Positions 25,860 through 34,398 of a stretch of DNA of 64,000 nt are shown here, one piece after another. The stretch covers positions 33,754 through 97,753 of the forward strand of contig JBAUID010000212.1 of NCBI GenBank assembly GCA_049680625.1, written 5' to 3'. Within the stretch, counting starts at the first letter, position 1, and each line of letters starts with the position of its first letter. Position numbers and translations under genes: made by a program. Source of the DNA: JAUIAI01 sp049680625 (GTDB lineage Bacteria; Pseudomonadota; Gammaproteobacteria; Burkholderiales; Burkholderiaceae_E). The notes under the pieces are model-generated. The model was not told the DNA's origin and did not search any database. It saw only the letters and a program-made list of their open reading frames with translations.

Positions 25860-25878
25860 ATTGTCTAAAAACGACAAT
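25860..25878. promoter_or_regulatory. Inverted repeat upstream of iclR, possible operator
   Basis: ATTGTC (25860-25865) and GACAAT (25873-25878) are separated by 7 bases inside an AT-rich stretch of about 140 bases, roughly 105 bases upstream of the IclR start. Autoregulation is common in this family. No regulator is proven here. Apart from this repeat and the terminator at 25984-26020, the 290-base space holds nothing recognisable. Confidence 0.35.
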
Positions 25879-25983
25879 AGGTTTGTAAATTACGACATTT
25901 CACGAAAACAGGTTAAAAAGCCAGAAAAATTTCCCACATTGTGTGTACCCCGCCGATGCTGACTATCGTTACGGTTGTTCGGC

Positions 25984-26020
25984 AAAAAAAACCGCAAGGC
26001 TACCGGCGGCAGCCTCGCGG
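25984..26020 (-). terminator. Rho-independent terminator of the protease gene
   Basis: CCGCAAGGCT (25992-26001) and AGCCTCGCGG (26011-26020) pair with one mismatch around a 9-base loop, and on the minus strand the stem is followed by eight T (A run 25984-25991). It lies 26 bases after the stop of the DegP/MucD-like gene. Confidence 0.88.
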
Positions 26021-26045
26021 GACATCCAGGGGGAGTGGGGTAAAT

Positions 26046-27530
26046 CTAACTAACCGGGACCGGCACAAACATGCGCTGTTTGCCGCGAGTGATCAGGACG
26101 GCAACCGACTTGGTATCGTCCGATAATTGGGCGGCAATGTCGTCGACCGACTTTACTGAAACACCGTTAATCGACAGCACGACGTCACCCTGCCGGATAC
26201 CGGCTTTTTCTGCGGCGCCTTCAACTTCCAGAACCAGCAAGCCGTCGGCACCATTGTTCGCGGCCTTTTCACCGGGTTCCAGCGGGCGTAAGCCCAGGCC
26301 GAGTTTTGGGGTTGCAGAGCCAGCACCCGATCCGGTTTTCATACCGACTTTCTGATTGCTGGCTTTATTGCGCAACGGGCGGGTATCAATCTGTATTTCT
26401 CGTTGGTTACGCCAGACTGTCAGGGTCAATGGTTGGTTTGGTGTCGATAAGGCAACCATTGACGGTAGCGCGGCAGAGCGTTCGACGGGTTTTTCACCGG
26501 CCTGCAAAATAATGTCTCCCACTTTGAGTCCGGCCGCGCTTGCAGCGCTGTTCGCCATCACTTCAGATACCAGCGCGCCGCGTGGCCGGTCCAGCCCGAA
26601 CGCATTGGCCAGTTTTTGGTCGACGGATTGAATCAATACGCCGAGACGCGCGTGTTGAACCTGACCGTGATCGACGATCTGGGTCTGGATCTGGGTCGCT
26701 AAATCAATGGGTATCGCAAACGAAATTCCCTGATAGCCGCCGGTGCGACTAAAAATCTGGGAGTTAATGCCAACAACTTCGCCATCGGCGTTAAACAACG
26801 GACCTCCAGAGTTGCCCGGATTAACCGCAACGTCGGTTTGAATAAACGGTACCAGGCCACCATCGGGCAGGCCACGACCCTTGGCGCTTACTACGCCGAC
26901 AGTTACCGTGTTCTCAAAACCAAATGGAGAGCCGATTGCCGCGACCCACTGGCCTGGTTTAAGCGCGTCAGGTTTGCCCAGTTTCACCGTAGGCAGGTTG
27001 TGCGCGTCAATTTTTAATACCGCCACATCGGTTCGTTCGTCCTGGCCCAGGACCCGCGCGGGATATTCGCGGCGATCCGTCATGCGAACAATCACTTCAT
27101 CAGCATTTCCAACCACGTGTGCGTTGGTCAGTATCAGGCCATCTGCGCTGACAATGAATCCGGACCCTTGTCCGGCGGAGTACCTGGGTGAGTCCTGCCC
27201 GCGGCGATCTCCGTCAGGACGCGGAATACCGAAACGCTCGAAGAATTCTTCAAGGCCATCCGGGGTTCGCTGCTCTGGCCTTGCCTGTGAGTTGGAGGCG
27301 CTCGACGTTTTACCAGTCACCCGTACGTTGACGACAGCAGCGCCGTATTTTTCAGTGATTTCGGCAAAGTTTGGAAACGATAGAGCAGCCGTCGATGATG
27401 AGACGGTCGCGGCCGGCGCTACTGGTTGAGTCAGTGCGTAGCCTGGAATCGTTGTCATAGCTGCGCCGGCCGCAATGGCACTTGCGCAGGCGATTGCAAT
27501 CGCGTGTTTTCGCATTTTCATGTTTTGCAT
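26046..27530 (-). CDS. Periplasmic serine protease DegP/DegQ/MucD family
   Basis: A trypsin-like HtrA protease of about 494 residues with an N-terminal export signal (KMRKHAIAIACASAIAAGAA). The triad is His in LTNAHVVGNADEV, Asp in DERTDVAVLKID and Ser in NPGNSGGPLFN. Two PDZ domains follow, the second containing LEVEGAAEKAGIRQGDVVLS. It degrades or refolds damaged envelope proteins. I place the start at 27530, preceded by GGGTGA, rather than an upstream start at 27638 that would put unconserved residues before the signal. It follows the response regulator and histidine kinase genes, and a PmrA/QseB-like box lies at its promoter. Confidence 0.95.
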   Translation of the reverse strand: MQNMKMRKHAIAIACASAIAAGAAMTTIPGYALTQPVAPAATVSSSTAALSFPNFAEITEKYGAAVVNVRVTGKTSSASNSQARPEQRTPDGLEEFFERFGIPRPDGDRRGQDSPRYSAGQGSGFIVSADGLILTNAHVVGNADEVIVRMTDRREYPARVLGQDERTDVAVLKIDAHNLPTVKLGKPDALKPGQWVAAIGSPFGFENTVTVGVVSAKGRGLPDGGLVPFIQTDVAVNPGNSGGPLFNADGEVVGINSQIFSRTGGYQGISFAIPIDLATQIQTQIVDHGQVQHARLGVLIQSVDQKLANAFGLDRPRGALVSEVMANSAASAAGLKVGDIILQAGEKPVERSAALPSMVALSTPNQPLTLTVWRNQREIQIDTRPLRNKASNQKVGMKTGSGAGSATPKLGLGLRPLEPGEKAANNGADGLLVLEVEGAAEKAGIRQGDVVLSINGVSVKSVDDIAAQLSDDTKSVAVLITRGKQRMFVPVPVS

Positions 27531-27566
27531 CAGGATCACCCGACAGGTTGGATTGAACACCGATGC

Positions 27567-27599
27567 AGTATCCGGGCTGAGACTTAAGTGAAACTTAAG
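27567..27599 (-). promoter_or_regulatory. Promoter with a PmrA/QseB-like response-regulator box before the protease gene
   Basis: Two CTTAAG half-sites (27594-27599 and 27583-27588) are separated by exactly 5 bases, matching the known PmrA/BasR-type box YTTAAK-N5-YTTAAK. Ten bases downstream on the minus strand is GATACT (27567-27572), a good -10 hexamer. The box then covers the -35 position, the usual place for an OmpR-family activator. The two-component genes lie immediately upstream. Confidence 0.65.
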
Positions 27600-27658
27600 C
27601 GAGACGGGCGGTGCGGTACAAGTCGTAGTCCGGCGCAATCGGGGCGCAATCCGGGCTG

Positions 27659-29116
27659 TTACGCCGTGGCTGCGCGCTCGAGGTGCGGGAATTGCACCCG
27701 AACTCTTAAGCCTCCGAGCCGGGGTGATTTGGCTAGTTGCACGTCTGCCTGATGACGGTTTGCGACCGCTTTGACAATTGCAAGGCCCAGACCGCTGCCA
27801 GTGGCTTCGGGCTGCCCTGTATCGGGCGTGTTGGTTTGACTTTCGATTGTTGGTTCACCGGGTGCATCTGCGTGCTCACGATAAGGATGGCCACGATAGA
27901 ATCGATCGAACACTCGTTCCCGCTGGGATGCTTCGATACCGGGGCCACTGTCTTCAACGATCAGACAAACCCGATCGTTTTCCGTGATGACTGAGACGTC
28001 TACCGTGCCATTGACTGGCGTGTACTTCAGCGCATTACCGATCAGATTGCGTACCAGCACTCGAATCGAGTCAGTCTGGCCGGTTATTGTTAACGAATCG
28101 TCGCGGTGCATACCCAGATCGATATTCCGGTCATCGGCCTGTGCTGTCAGTTGAATAATGACATCCTTGGCCAGTTCACTCAGGCTGACAATTTGCGACG
28201 GTTCGGACTCTGACAACGGCACTTGTTCGCGAGCCATGCTGATGAGCTGGTCCGTCATTCGTGCGGCGCGATCCACGCCTTGTTCCAGGCGCTTAACCGC
28301 TGCCGCAGTGTCTGGGTCCGTTTGTTGGCCAGCTGGCGGGCTGGTGCGACGCAGGTTTTGTACCTGCAGTTTGATTGCAGTGAGTGGTGATCGTAGTTCG
28401 TGAGCGGCATCGGCAACAAAGTCACGGTGACCCTGCATCGTTTGCGAAACCCGTTCGAGTAAGTCGTTCAGTTCACGAACCAGCGGTTGGACCTCGGATG
28501 GCAGGTTGGCGTCGTCAACCGGTTCGAGGCGCCGCGCGCGGCGTTGTGATAACTCCTGGCGCACCCTGTCAACTGGTGCCAGTGCACGCCGAATGACCCA
28601 GTTGGTTAGTAAAACCAGGAACAATCCGAGCAAGGCAATCGGCCAGGTCCGGCTGAAGGCTTCTTGTCGGGCTTTATCTGCCCGGGCTTGCAAGTCTTGT
28701 GAGACTTGTACAAAAACGCCGCTGCGACCGGTGGCATAGACGCGATAGGTTTTGTCGCCTGTCTGCGCGATCGAATAACCCGGTTTAACCCTGGCAGGAG
28801 CCAGGCGGCGGGTTGTCGACTGGTAAATGATGCGCCCGTCGGCAGACCAGGTCTGAACAACAAAATCCAGTTCTTTGATTCCACTGGCGGATAGACGACT
28901 GTCGACTTGACCCGCCTGAATAGCCGTCGCCAGTTGCTTCATCTGCGCATCGAATGCAGCGTCAGCCTGGGTGAGGGCGGCGCGATAGGCCAGGCCCGCT
29001 TGCAAGAGGGCAACCACAATGATGGGCAGTCCGAGAGACCACAGCAGACGGCGTTGTAGCGAATACCGGGCGGGCGGCCGTGAGGCTAGTGACTCGTTTC
29101 GGTCTGGCGTGTTCAC
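27659..29116 (-). CDS. Two-component sensor histidine kinase (QseC/TctE-like)
   Basis: A 485-residue membrane kinase. The first transmembrane segment is about residues 27-47 (LLWSLGLPIIVVALLQAGLA). A periplasmic domain of the 2CSK type (about 48-165) includes FDAQMKQLATAIQAGQ. The second transmembrane segment is about 166-185. HAMP and dimerisation regions lead to the H-box FVADAAHELRSPLTAIKLQ. The catalytic part has the N-box LIGNALKYTP, EDSGPGIE and GSGLGLAIVKAVA. It overlaps the response-regulator gene by 4 bases. The linked protease and its promoter box suggest an envelope-stress or cation signal. Confidence 0.94.
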   Translation of the reverse strand: MNTPDRNESLASRPPARYSLQRRLLWSLGLPIIVVALLQAGLAYRAALTQADAAFDAQMKQLATAIQAGQVDSRLSASGIKELDFVVQTWSADGRIIYQSTTRRLAPARVKPGYSIAQTGDKTYRVYATGRSGVFVQVSQDLQARADKARQEAFSRTWPIALLGLFLVLLTNWVIRRALAPVDRVRQELSQRRARRLEPVDDANLPSEVQPLVRELNDLLERVSQTMQGHRDFVADAAHELRSPLTAIKLQVQNLRRTSPPAGQQTDPDTAAAVKRLEQGVDRAARMTDQLISMAREQVPLSESEPSQIVSLSELAKDVIIQLTAQADDRNIDLGMHRDDSLTITGQTDSIRVLVRNLIGNALKYTPVNGTVDVSVITENDRVCLIVEDSGPGIEASQRERVFDRFYRGHPYREHADAPGEPTIESQTNTPDTGQPEATGSGLGLAIVKAVANRHQADVQLAKSPRLGGLRVRVQFPHLERAATA

Positions 29117-29772
29117 GCCGGATTCACCACGTAGCCGACCCCGCGTATGTTGCGGATGAATCCGGTGCCCAGTTTGCGCCGCAAATTGTGAATATGGACT
29201 TCAACCGCATTACTGGATATTTCGTCTTGCCAGCCATAAAGTTTTTCTTCGAGCTGGGCGCGCGACTGCACGATACCGGGTCGTAACACGAGGGGCTCGA
29301 GTACGGCCCATTCCCTGGCTGACAAGGGCACTGTTTTCCCGCTCACAACGACTTGTTTTGCCGAGATGTCGATTCGGACATTCCCGGATTCGAACAAAGT
29401 ACTGGCCAGACCTGCTGCACGACGAATCAGTGCGCGCAGCCGGGCAAGTAATTCGTCGATATCGAACGGCTTCAATACGTAGTCGTCGGCGCCGGCATCC
29501 AGGCCCGCAATTCTGTCGCCGACGGCTTCTCTGGCTGTAACGACCATCACTGGTACGGCTTGTTTGCGTCTGCGCAGCTGGCGCAGCAGATTGAGCCCAT
29601 CGCTATCGGGTAGACCAAGGTCGAGCAGGACGGCGTCATAGTCGGCTGTTTGCAGCGCGGTATCGGCAGCATTACCCGATTTGAACCAGTCAACCGTGTA
29701 GTTAACCGAACGTAAGGCGCGTTCAACTTCCTGGCCAATCATGACATCGTCTTCGACTAGGAGGATGCGCAT
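29113..29772 (-). CDS. OmpR-family response regulator (QseB/PmrA-like)
   Basis: A 219-residue regulator. The receiver domain (1-115) starts MRILLVEDDVMIG, with the phosphorylated Asp in YDAVLLDLGLPDSDG (about residue 51), and has VVTAREAVGDRIAGLDAGADDYVLKPF. The winged-helix DNA-binding domain (about 125-219) includes LSAREWAVLEPLV and VEVHIHNLRRKLG. It overlaps the kinase gene by 4 bases. The CTTAAG-N5-CTTAAG box before the downstream protease is the likely target, and the tandem TGACAAACCG repeat before its own gene may be a second. Confidence 0.95.
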   Translation of the reverse strand: MRILLVEDDVMIGQEVERALRSVNYTVDWFKSGNAADTALQTADYDAVLLDLGLPDSDGLNLLRQLRRRKQAVPVMVVTAREAVGDRIAGLDAGADDYVLKPFDIDELLARLRALIRRAAGLASTLFESGNVRIDISAKQVVVSGKTVPLSAREWAVLEPLVLRPGIVQSRAQLEEKLYGWQDEISSNAVEVHIHNLRRKLGTGFIRNIRGVGYVVNPA

Positions 29773-29812
29773 AATTCAAAGACTTTTTCAACAATTGGTG
29801 GGCAGGAGTTTC

Positions 29813-29832
29813 CGGTTTGTCACGGTTTGTCA
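29813..29832 (-). promoter_or_regulatory. 10-bp direct repeat upstream of the response regulator, possible operator
   Basis: CGGTTTGTCA occurs twice head to tail (29813-29822 and 29823-29832), reading TGACAAACCG on the minus strand. It lies about 41 bases before the start of the response-regulator gene. OmpR-family proteins bind direct repeats with about one helical turn between half-sites, so an autoregulatory site is possible; a chance duplication is the alternative. Confidence 0.4.
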
Positions 29833-29949
29833 TTATCCTACTTCAATCCCCGGCGAGAATGCGTTCTATTGTTGCGAGATACGGTCGCCAGTATCTTCCT
29901 GACCTACGGTACGATTGACGGCTTATCAGAATAAAAACGGGTAAATCAC

Positions 29950-30519
29950 TTGGACCTGACCCCATGGCGGTTGATGTCGAGTACTGACATAGTCAGCGAC
30001 CGCTGGATGCGGTTGCGGGCAGATACCTGTATTGGCCCGGGTGATTTTGTGATCACACCTTACTACGTTGTAGAAGAACGCGATTGGGCGCAGATTTTTG
30101 CCCTGGGTGATGATGGCCACTTGTTGCTGATCAGCCAGTATCGGCATGCGGCCCAGACGGTGTGCCTTGAATTGCCTGGTGGCATCGTTGATGAGGGTGA
30201 AACGGCGCTGGACGCAGCGCAACGCGAACTGCGCGAGGAAACTGGGCATATTGCCAACGACTGGGCAGCAGCCGGGAGCTTTTACGCGAACCCGGCGCGC
30301 CAGACGAACAATGTCCACGTGTTTATTGCTACCGGGTTAACTGAAATATCCGGACAGGCGCTTGACCCCGGCGAGGCCGTGGCGGTTCACCGCTGCAAGC
30401 CCTGTGACGTCCCAGCGCGTATAGCTACGGGCGAGTTTTCACAAGGTTTGCACATTGCGTCGTTCTTTCTCTGTGCGCAACAGCTTGGTTTGTTGCCTGA
30501 TTTGACTTTACCCGGCTGA
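29950..30519 (+). CDS. NUDIX hydrolase (ADP-ribose pyrophosphatase-like)
   Basis: A 189-residue pyrophosphohydrolase. The Nudix box is complete except for one hydrophobic position: GGIVDEGETALDAAQ followed by RELREETGH (about residues 77-101), with the metal-binding REExGx pattern. A Pro-containing segment LELPGG precedes the box as in ADP-ribose pyrophosphatases. The start is a TTG at 29950 with weak upstream signal. The gene lies in the divergent space from the response regulator and 45 bases before the ICL/PEP-mutase family gene. The exact nucleotide substrate is not determined. Confidence 0.92.
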   Translation: MDLTPWRLMSSTDIVSDRWMRLRADTCIGPGDFVITPYYVVEERDWAQIFALGDDGHLLLISQYRHAAQTVCLELPGGIVDEGETALDAAQRELREETGHIANDWAAAGSFYANPARQTNNVHVFIATGLTEISGQALDPGEAVAVHRCKPCDVPARIATGEFSQGLHIASFFLCAQQLGLLPDLTLPG

Positions 30520-30564
30520 TCCTGTTGGCCGGCTTTTGGGGTTTACGTTGATAGGGGACTACCT

Positions 30565-31440
30565 TTGAATTCGAAAGTGGCATCATTAAAACGGCGTCTG
30601 GATGCTGGCGAATTTATCGTCGCCCCAGGTGTTTTTGAACTGATCTCGGCTCGTATTGCTGACACCATGGACGTTCCGGCGTTATATATGACCGGCTATG
30701 GCACGGTGGCGTCGTACCTGGGGCTGCCCGATGCTGGCCTGGCCTCTTACGCGGATATGCTTAACCGGGTTACCGCCATTGCCGGTGCCACCAGTAAACC
30801 GCTGATCGCCGACGGTGATACTGGTTATGGTGGTTTGCTTAATGTTGACCATGCGGTTCGCGGTTACGAACAGGCAGGGGCTGCGGCAATTCAGCTTGAA
30901 GACCAGGAGTTTCCGAAAAAGTGTGGCCACACGCCGGGTCGGCGTGTCATTCCACTAGATGACATGGTGCGCAAGATAAAAGTTGCTGTTGCTGCGCGTC
31001 AATCATCAGATTTCCTGATTGTTGCGCGTACTGATGCCCGCACCAATTACGGTCTGGAAGAAGCATTACAGCGCGGTCGCGCGTTCGAAGAAGCCGGTGC
31101 TGATGTGATCTTCATCGAGTCACCCGAAACTCCGGACGAAATGCAGGCGATTTGCAGGGCCATCGAAAAACCGAAACTCGTAAACGTGGTTGACGGCGGA
31201 TCGACTCCGGTGTTGCCGCTGGCCGATTTAGAGGCTATTGGCTACAACATGGCCATTTTTCCAGCGACCGGATTTCTCGCGATGGGCGCCGCGTTAAGAT
31301 CTGCCTACCAGCATATTGCCGACACGGGTTCCAGTGCTGGCTTGCAGACACCCATCGACGATTTCATGAGTTTTAGCCGCCTGATGGGTTTTGAAGACAT
31401 TTGGTCGTTTGAAAAGAAGTGGCCCGAACGGTCCGATTAG
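30565..31440 (+). CDS. Isocitrate lyase/PEP mutase family C-C lyase
   Basis: A 291-residue TIM-barrel lyase. The superfamily active-site signature is FPKKCGHTPGR (about residues 113-123), with the catalytic Cys. Metal-binding and substrate positions appear in ADGDTGYGG (about 82-90) and ARTDAR (about 152-157). VAPGVFELISARI begins the barrel. Relatives include methylisocitrate lyase, 2,3-dimethylmalate lyase and CPEP phosphonomutase. It is too short for true isocitrate lyase. The start is TTG at 30565. The likely role is cleavage of a 2-hydroxy- or methyl-substituted diacid, fitting the surrounding organic-acid genes, but the substrate is unproven. Confidence 0.92.
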   Translation: MNSKVASLKRRLDAGEFIVAPGVFELISARIADTMDVPALYMTGYGTVASYLGLPDAGLASYADMLNRVTAIAGATSKPLIADGDTGYGGLLNVDHAVRGYEQAGAAAIQLEDQEFPKKCGHTPGRRVIPLDDMVRKIKVAVAARQSSDFLIVARTDARTNYGLEEALQRGRAFEEAGADVIFIESPETPDEMQAICRAIEKPKLVNVVDGGSTPVLPLADLEAIGYNMAIFPATGFLAMGAALRSAYQHIADTGSSAGLQTPIDDFMSFSRLMGFEDIWSFEKKWPERSD

Positions 31441-31485
31441 CCAGTCCGGTGGGTAATCCGGGCTGGTGGTTATCAGCCCGCTGCT

Positions 31486-32439
31486 TCAATCAAACGAGAA
31501 CCCCATGGTTCGTCCGTGATAGTACAAGGCGCCGTCCTGCACGATCAGGCAGCGCATTCTTTGCGAACCCGCGTTGTGATGGGAATGCATTGCGCCCGGC
31601 GGGGTCACCATGACAGCAAAGTCTTCCCAGTCTTTGCGCTGGCCGTCAATTGTGGAGTAACAGTCTTTTCCATCAATGCACATGGTCAGGGCCATCGAAT
31701 TGTGGCGATGAGGACGCTGCGCCGACTCTGGCGGCAGTGAATTGAGTGCCAGGGTCAGTGTCGGATGAATATTGCGCGACTGCTCCATTCGGTCGTGCGA
31801 CAAAACAACCGCATAGCCGGCAAATTGTTTGACATCGGGGTGGGCATAGACTGCATCCAGTTCGCGATCAAGATCTTGGGCAAGGTAATGAACTGGCTGC
31901 TGGACGGGGATGCGCTGATAGTCACTGGCGTTCAAACCCAGGAAAGACAACGTCGGTTCATCAGTCACCAGCCAGGCCACGGTTTCCTCTGTGGCCACGT
32001 GGGTGAACAACTCGGTACAGGGAAGCAACATCACGTCACCTGCCGCCCATCGTGTTGATCCGCTGTTGCTTGCCGATTCACCTGTATTGGCAGAGCCAGT
32101 GGTGTGCCCGGCGCCTTTGAGAATACAAATGACTTGAGCGCTCGCCACCAGATTTGGGCAAAGCGATTCACCTGCGCGAATTCTCATGTAGCGTGACATC
32201 GCAAACGGTGTGGTGGCGGCGAACGGAGTCTGAAGCACGTGGCTCAGGTTCATGTCGATTAAGCCAGTGGGCCCATCAGGGTCGAAAGCGGCGTTACGTT
32301 CGTCGGTAAACTGAACGCTGGGAACTGCCGGCAGGCTCATTGCAAACGCGTTTCCAGAGTTAAAGTAGCGCGCACGGTCGCTCCAGTTATCACTTGTGCC
32401 GGCCCTTGCCCGGTGTAGCTGCATTGTGTTGTCGTTCAT
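31486..32439 (-). CDS. Bicupin protein (gentisate dioxygenase-like cupin)
   Basis: A protein of about 317 residues with two cupin domains. The N-terminal domain contains FAMSRYMRIRAGESLCPN and the C-terminal one contains SAQRPHRHNSMALTMCIDG and MVTPPGAMHSHHN, whose His residues look like metal ligands. Similar bicupins include gentisate 1,2-dioxygenase and related ring-cleaving or regulatory proteins, but the match is not close enough to assign the reaction. I choose ATG 32439 because GGAGA lies about 7 bases upstream; an open frame continues to 32721 without conserved sequence. It is divergent from the CoA-transferase operon and may serve the same substrate pathway. Confidence 0.8.
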   Translation of the reverse strand: MNDNTMQLHRARAGTSDNWSDRARYFNSGNAFAMSLPAVPSVQFTDERNAAFDPDGPTGLIDMNLSHVLQTPFAATTPFAMSRYMRIRAGESLCPNLVASAQVICILKGAGHTTGSANTGESASNSGSTRWAAGDVMLLPCTELFTHVATEETVAWLVTDEPTLSFLGLNASDYQRIPVQQPVHYLAQDLDRELDAVYAHPDVKQFAGYAVVLSHDRMEQSRNIHPTLTLALNSLPPESAQRPHRHNSMALTMCIDGKDCYSTIDGQRKDWEDFAVMVTPPGAMHSHHNAGSQRMRCLIVQDGALYYHGRTMGFSFD

Positions 32440-32660
32440 GTTGGTCTCCATTGGCGTCGAGCGCGCTGGGTTGCAGGATGGTTCCCTGAGGTTTGCTGAT
32501 TGTCTTCTTTCTGATCGCTTTCCGAGGGTTTTACTTATACCAGCCCTTGGCTCATCAAATAAAGCTCCCTCGGCGACCCGGCGCCTGGCGTCAGCAGGCG
32601 GGTACATCAAAAGGCTAGAATTGCTGGCATTCCAATTGACATCACAATGAGGCAAAACGA

Positions 32661-33878
32661 ATGGCATCACCACTTGACGGAATTCGCGTAGTAGACCTGA
32701 CCCGCATTCTTGCCGGACCAAGCTGCACCCAGGTTCTGGGTGATCTCGGGGCGGACGTCATCAAGCTCGAAATGCCGGGTGCGGGTGATGATACGCGTGG
32801 CTGGGGCCCGCCTTATCTGAAGGACGATCAGGGTAATACCACCGATCAAAGCGCCTATTTTCAGTGTGCCAACCGGAATAAGCGCTCGATCACGGTCGAC
32901 ATCAAGTCAAAAGCCGGGCAAGAACTCGTCTACGAATTACTTGAGAAGTCTGATGTTCTGGTTGAGAACTTCAAATTTGGCGGCCTGAAAAAATACGGCC
33001 TGGACTACGACAGTCTGAAAGCGCGCTTTCCGAAACTAGTCTACTGTTCGATCACAGGTTTTGGTCATACCGGCCCTTACGCCAGTCGCCCTGGTTACGA
33101 TGTGCTCATTCAGGGCATGGGTGGTCTTATGTCTGTGACTGGTGCCTCGGATGGCGAACCACAAAAATGTGGCGTGCCAATTTCCGACCTGATGGCTGGC
33201 ATGTATGCATCGGTATCCATCTGCGCCGCCTTGCGCCACCGAGAAGTGAGCGGGCAGGGCCAGGCGATTGATATCGGAATGCTTGATACAACCGTCGCAA
33301 CCATGACAAACCAGGCGTTAAATTATTTGTCGTCTGAAGTTGTGCCGCCTCGTCTGGGAAATGAGCATCCGAATATTGCACCGTACCAGGTATTCCCCAC
33401 CGGTGACGGTGATGTTGTTATTGCTTGTGGCAATCAGAGCCAGTGGGAGCGTTTGTGTGATGTTATCGAGCATCCGGAACTGACTAAAGATCCGCGCTTT
33501 CTGACCAACGCCGAACGTCTGGCGAACCGTTCGGAATTGGTTGCCGTTCTCAACCCCATCCTGAAATCGAAGCCTAAGTCGCACTGGTTGCCGTTACTGG
33601 AGCAGGCCACGATTTCCTGTGGGCCGATAAACAACCTGCAGGAAGTATTCAATGATGAACAAGTGAAAGCCCGCGGGATGATGCTCGAGATGCCTCATCC
33701 CGCATTGGGTGAGAGGCCAGTGCGCTTGTTATCGAGCCCGATAAAGTTCTCAGGTACGCCGGTTTCTTATCGACACGCGCCGCCGATGCTGGGCCAGCAT
33801 ACCGAAGACGTGCTAAGCGGCCTGCTCGGAAAAGATGCGACGTCAATTAAAAAGCTCAAAAGCGACGGTGTCATCTAA
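32661..33878 (+). CDS. CaiB/BaiF CoA-transferase (organic acid activation)
   Basis: A 405-residue class III CoA-transferase. GIRVVDLTRILAGPSCTQVL opens the protein. DVIKLEMPG, NRNKRSITVDIK and VENFKFGG follow, and the catalytic Asp is in SRPGYDVLIQGMGGLM (about residue 152). The C-terminus has GQHTEDVLSGLL. It is first in an operon with a MaoC hydratase, a CitE-like lyase and an enoyl-CoA hydratase. That order matches the logic of itaconate or mesaconate breakdown: activation from succinyl-CoA, hydration to citramalyl-CoA, cleavage to acetyl-CoA and pyruvate. The substrate assignment is inference. Confidence 0.93.
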   Translation: MASPLDGIRVVDLTRILAGPSCTQVLGDLGADVIKLEMPGAGDDTRGWGPPYLKDDQGNTTDQSAYFQCANRNKRSITVDIKSKAGQELVYELLEKSDVLVENFKFGGLKKYGLDYDSLKARFPKLVYCSITGFGHTGPYASRPGYDVLIQGMGGLMSVTGASDGEPQKCGVPISDLMAGMYASVSICAALRHREVSGQGQAIDIGMLDTTVATMTNQALNYLSSEVVPPRLGNEHPNIAPYQVFPTGDGDVVIACGNQSQWERLCDVIEHPELTKDPRFLTNAERLANRSELVAVLNPILKSKPKSHWLPLLEQATISCGPINNLQEVFNDEQVKARGMMLEMPHPALGERPVRLLSSPIKFSGTPVSYRHAPPMLGQHTEDVLSGLLGKDATSIKKLKSDGVI

Positions 33879-33945
33879 GTGTTTTGTTAACGACGCCTGG
33901 CATCGACTACGCGACGAGTTTTTCAACCTAATTTGAAGGAATGAC

Positions 33946-34398
33946 ATGGCCGGTTTGTACTACGAGGAATTTTCAGTCGGGATGGAGTTTCAACACTCAC
34001 TGACCCGAACAATCACCGAAATGGATAACGTCATGTTTTGCGCAATGACGCATAATCCGCAACCGTTGCATCTTGATGAAGAGTTTTGCAAAGACACTAT
34101 TTATGGTCAGCGGATTGTTAACAGTTTATTTACCCTGGGTTTACTAATTGGCGTGACAGTTGGTGAAACCACCCTGGGGACAACGCTTGGTAATCTTGGC
34201 ATGACTGACGTACGCTTCAAAAACCCGGTATTTCACGGCGACACGATGCGGGTAACCACGCGAATTAAAGAAATGCGTGAGAGCAAATCCCGACCGGATG
34301 CCGGGCTTGTTGTGTTCGAACATACCGGCTTGAACCAACGTGGTGAAGAAATTGCTTATTGTGTCCGCACCGGCTTAATGATGAAACGCCCGTCATGA
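33946..34398 (+). CDS. MaoC-family (hot-dog) dehydratase/hydratase
   Basis: A 150-residue hot-dog-fold hydratase. The active-site region is MTHNPQPLHLDEEFC (about residues 35-49), a variant of the hydratase 2 motif with Asn and His. GQRIVNSLFTLGLL and DVRFKNPVFHGDTMRV follow. Such proteins hydrate 2-enoyl-CoA, here possibly itaconyl- or mesaconyl-CoA made by the upstream CoA-transferase. The start follows GAAGGA by about 6 bases. The stop overlaps the start of the lyase gene (ATGA at 34395-34398), so product and enzyme are coupled. Confidence 0.92.
   Translation: MAGLYYEEFSVGMEFQHSLTRTITEMDNVMFCAMTHNPQPLHLDEEFCKDTIYGQRIVNSLFTLGLLIGVTVGETTLGTTLGNLGMTDVRFKNPVFHGDTMRVTTRIKEMRESKSRPDAGLVVFEHTGLNQRGEEIAYCVRTGLMMKRPS

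Noticed and set aside
30565..31440. True isocitrate lyase (aceA)
   Set aside because: It is far too short (291 residues against over 400) although the KKCGH motif is present.
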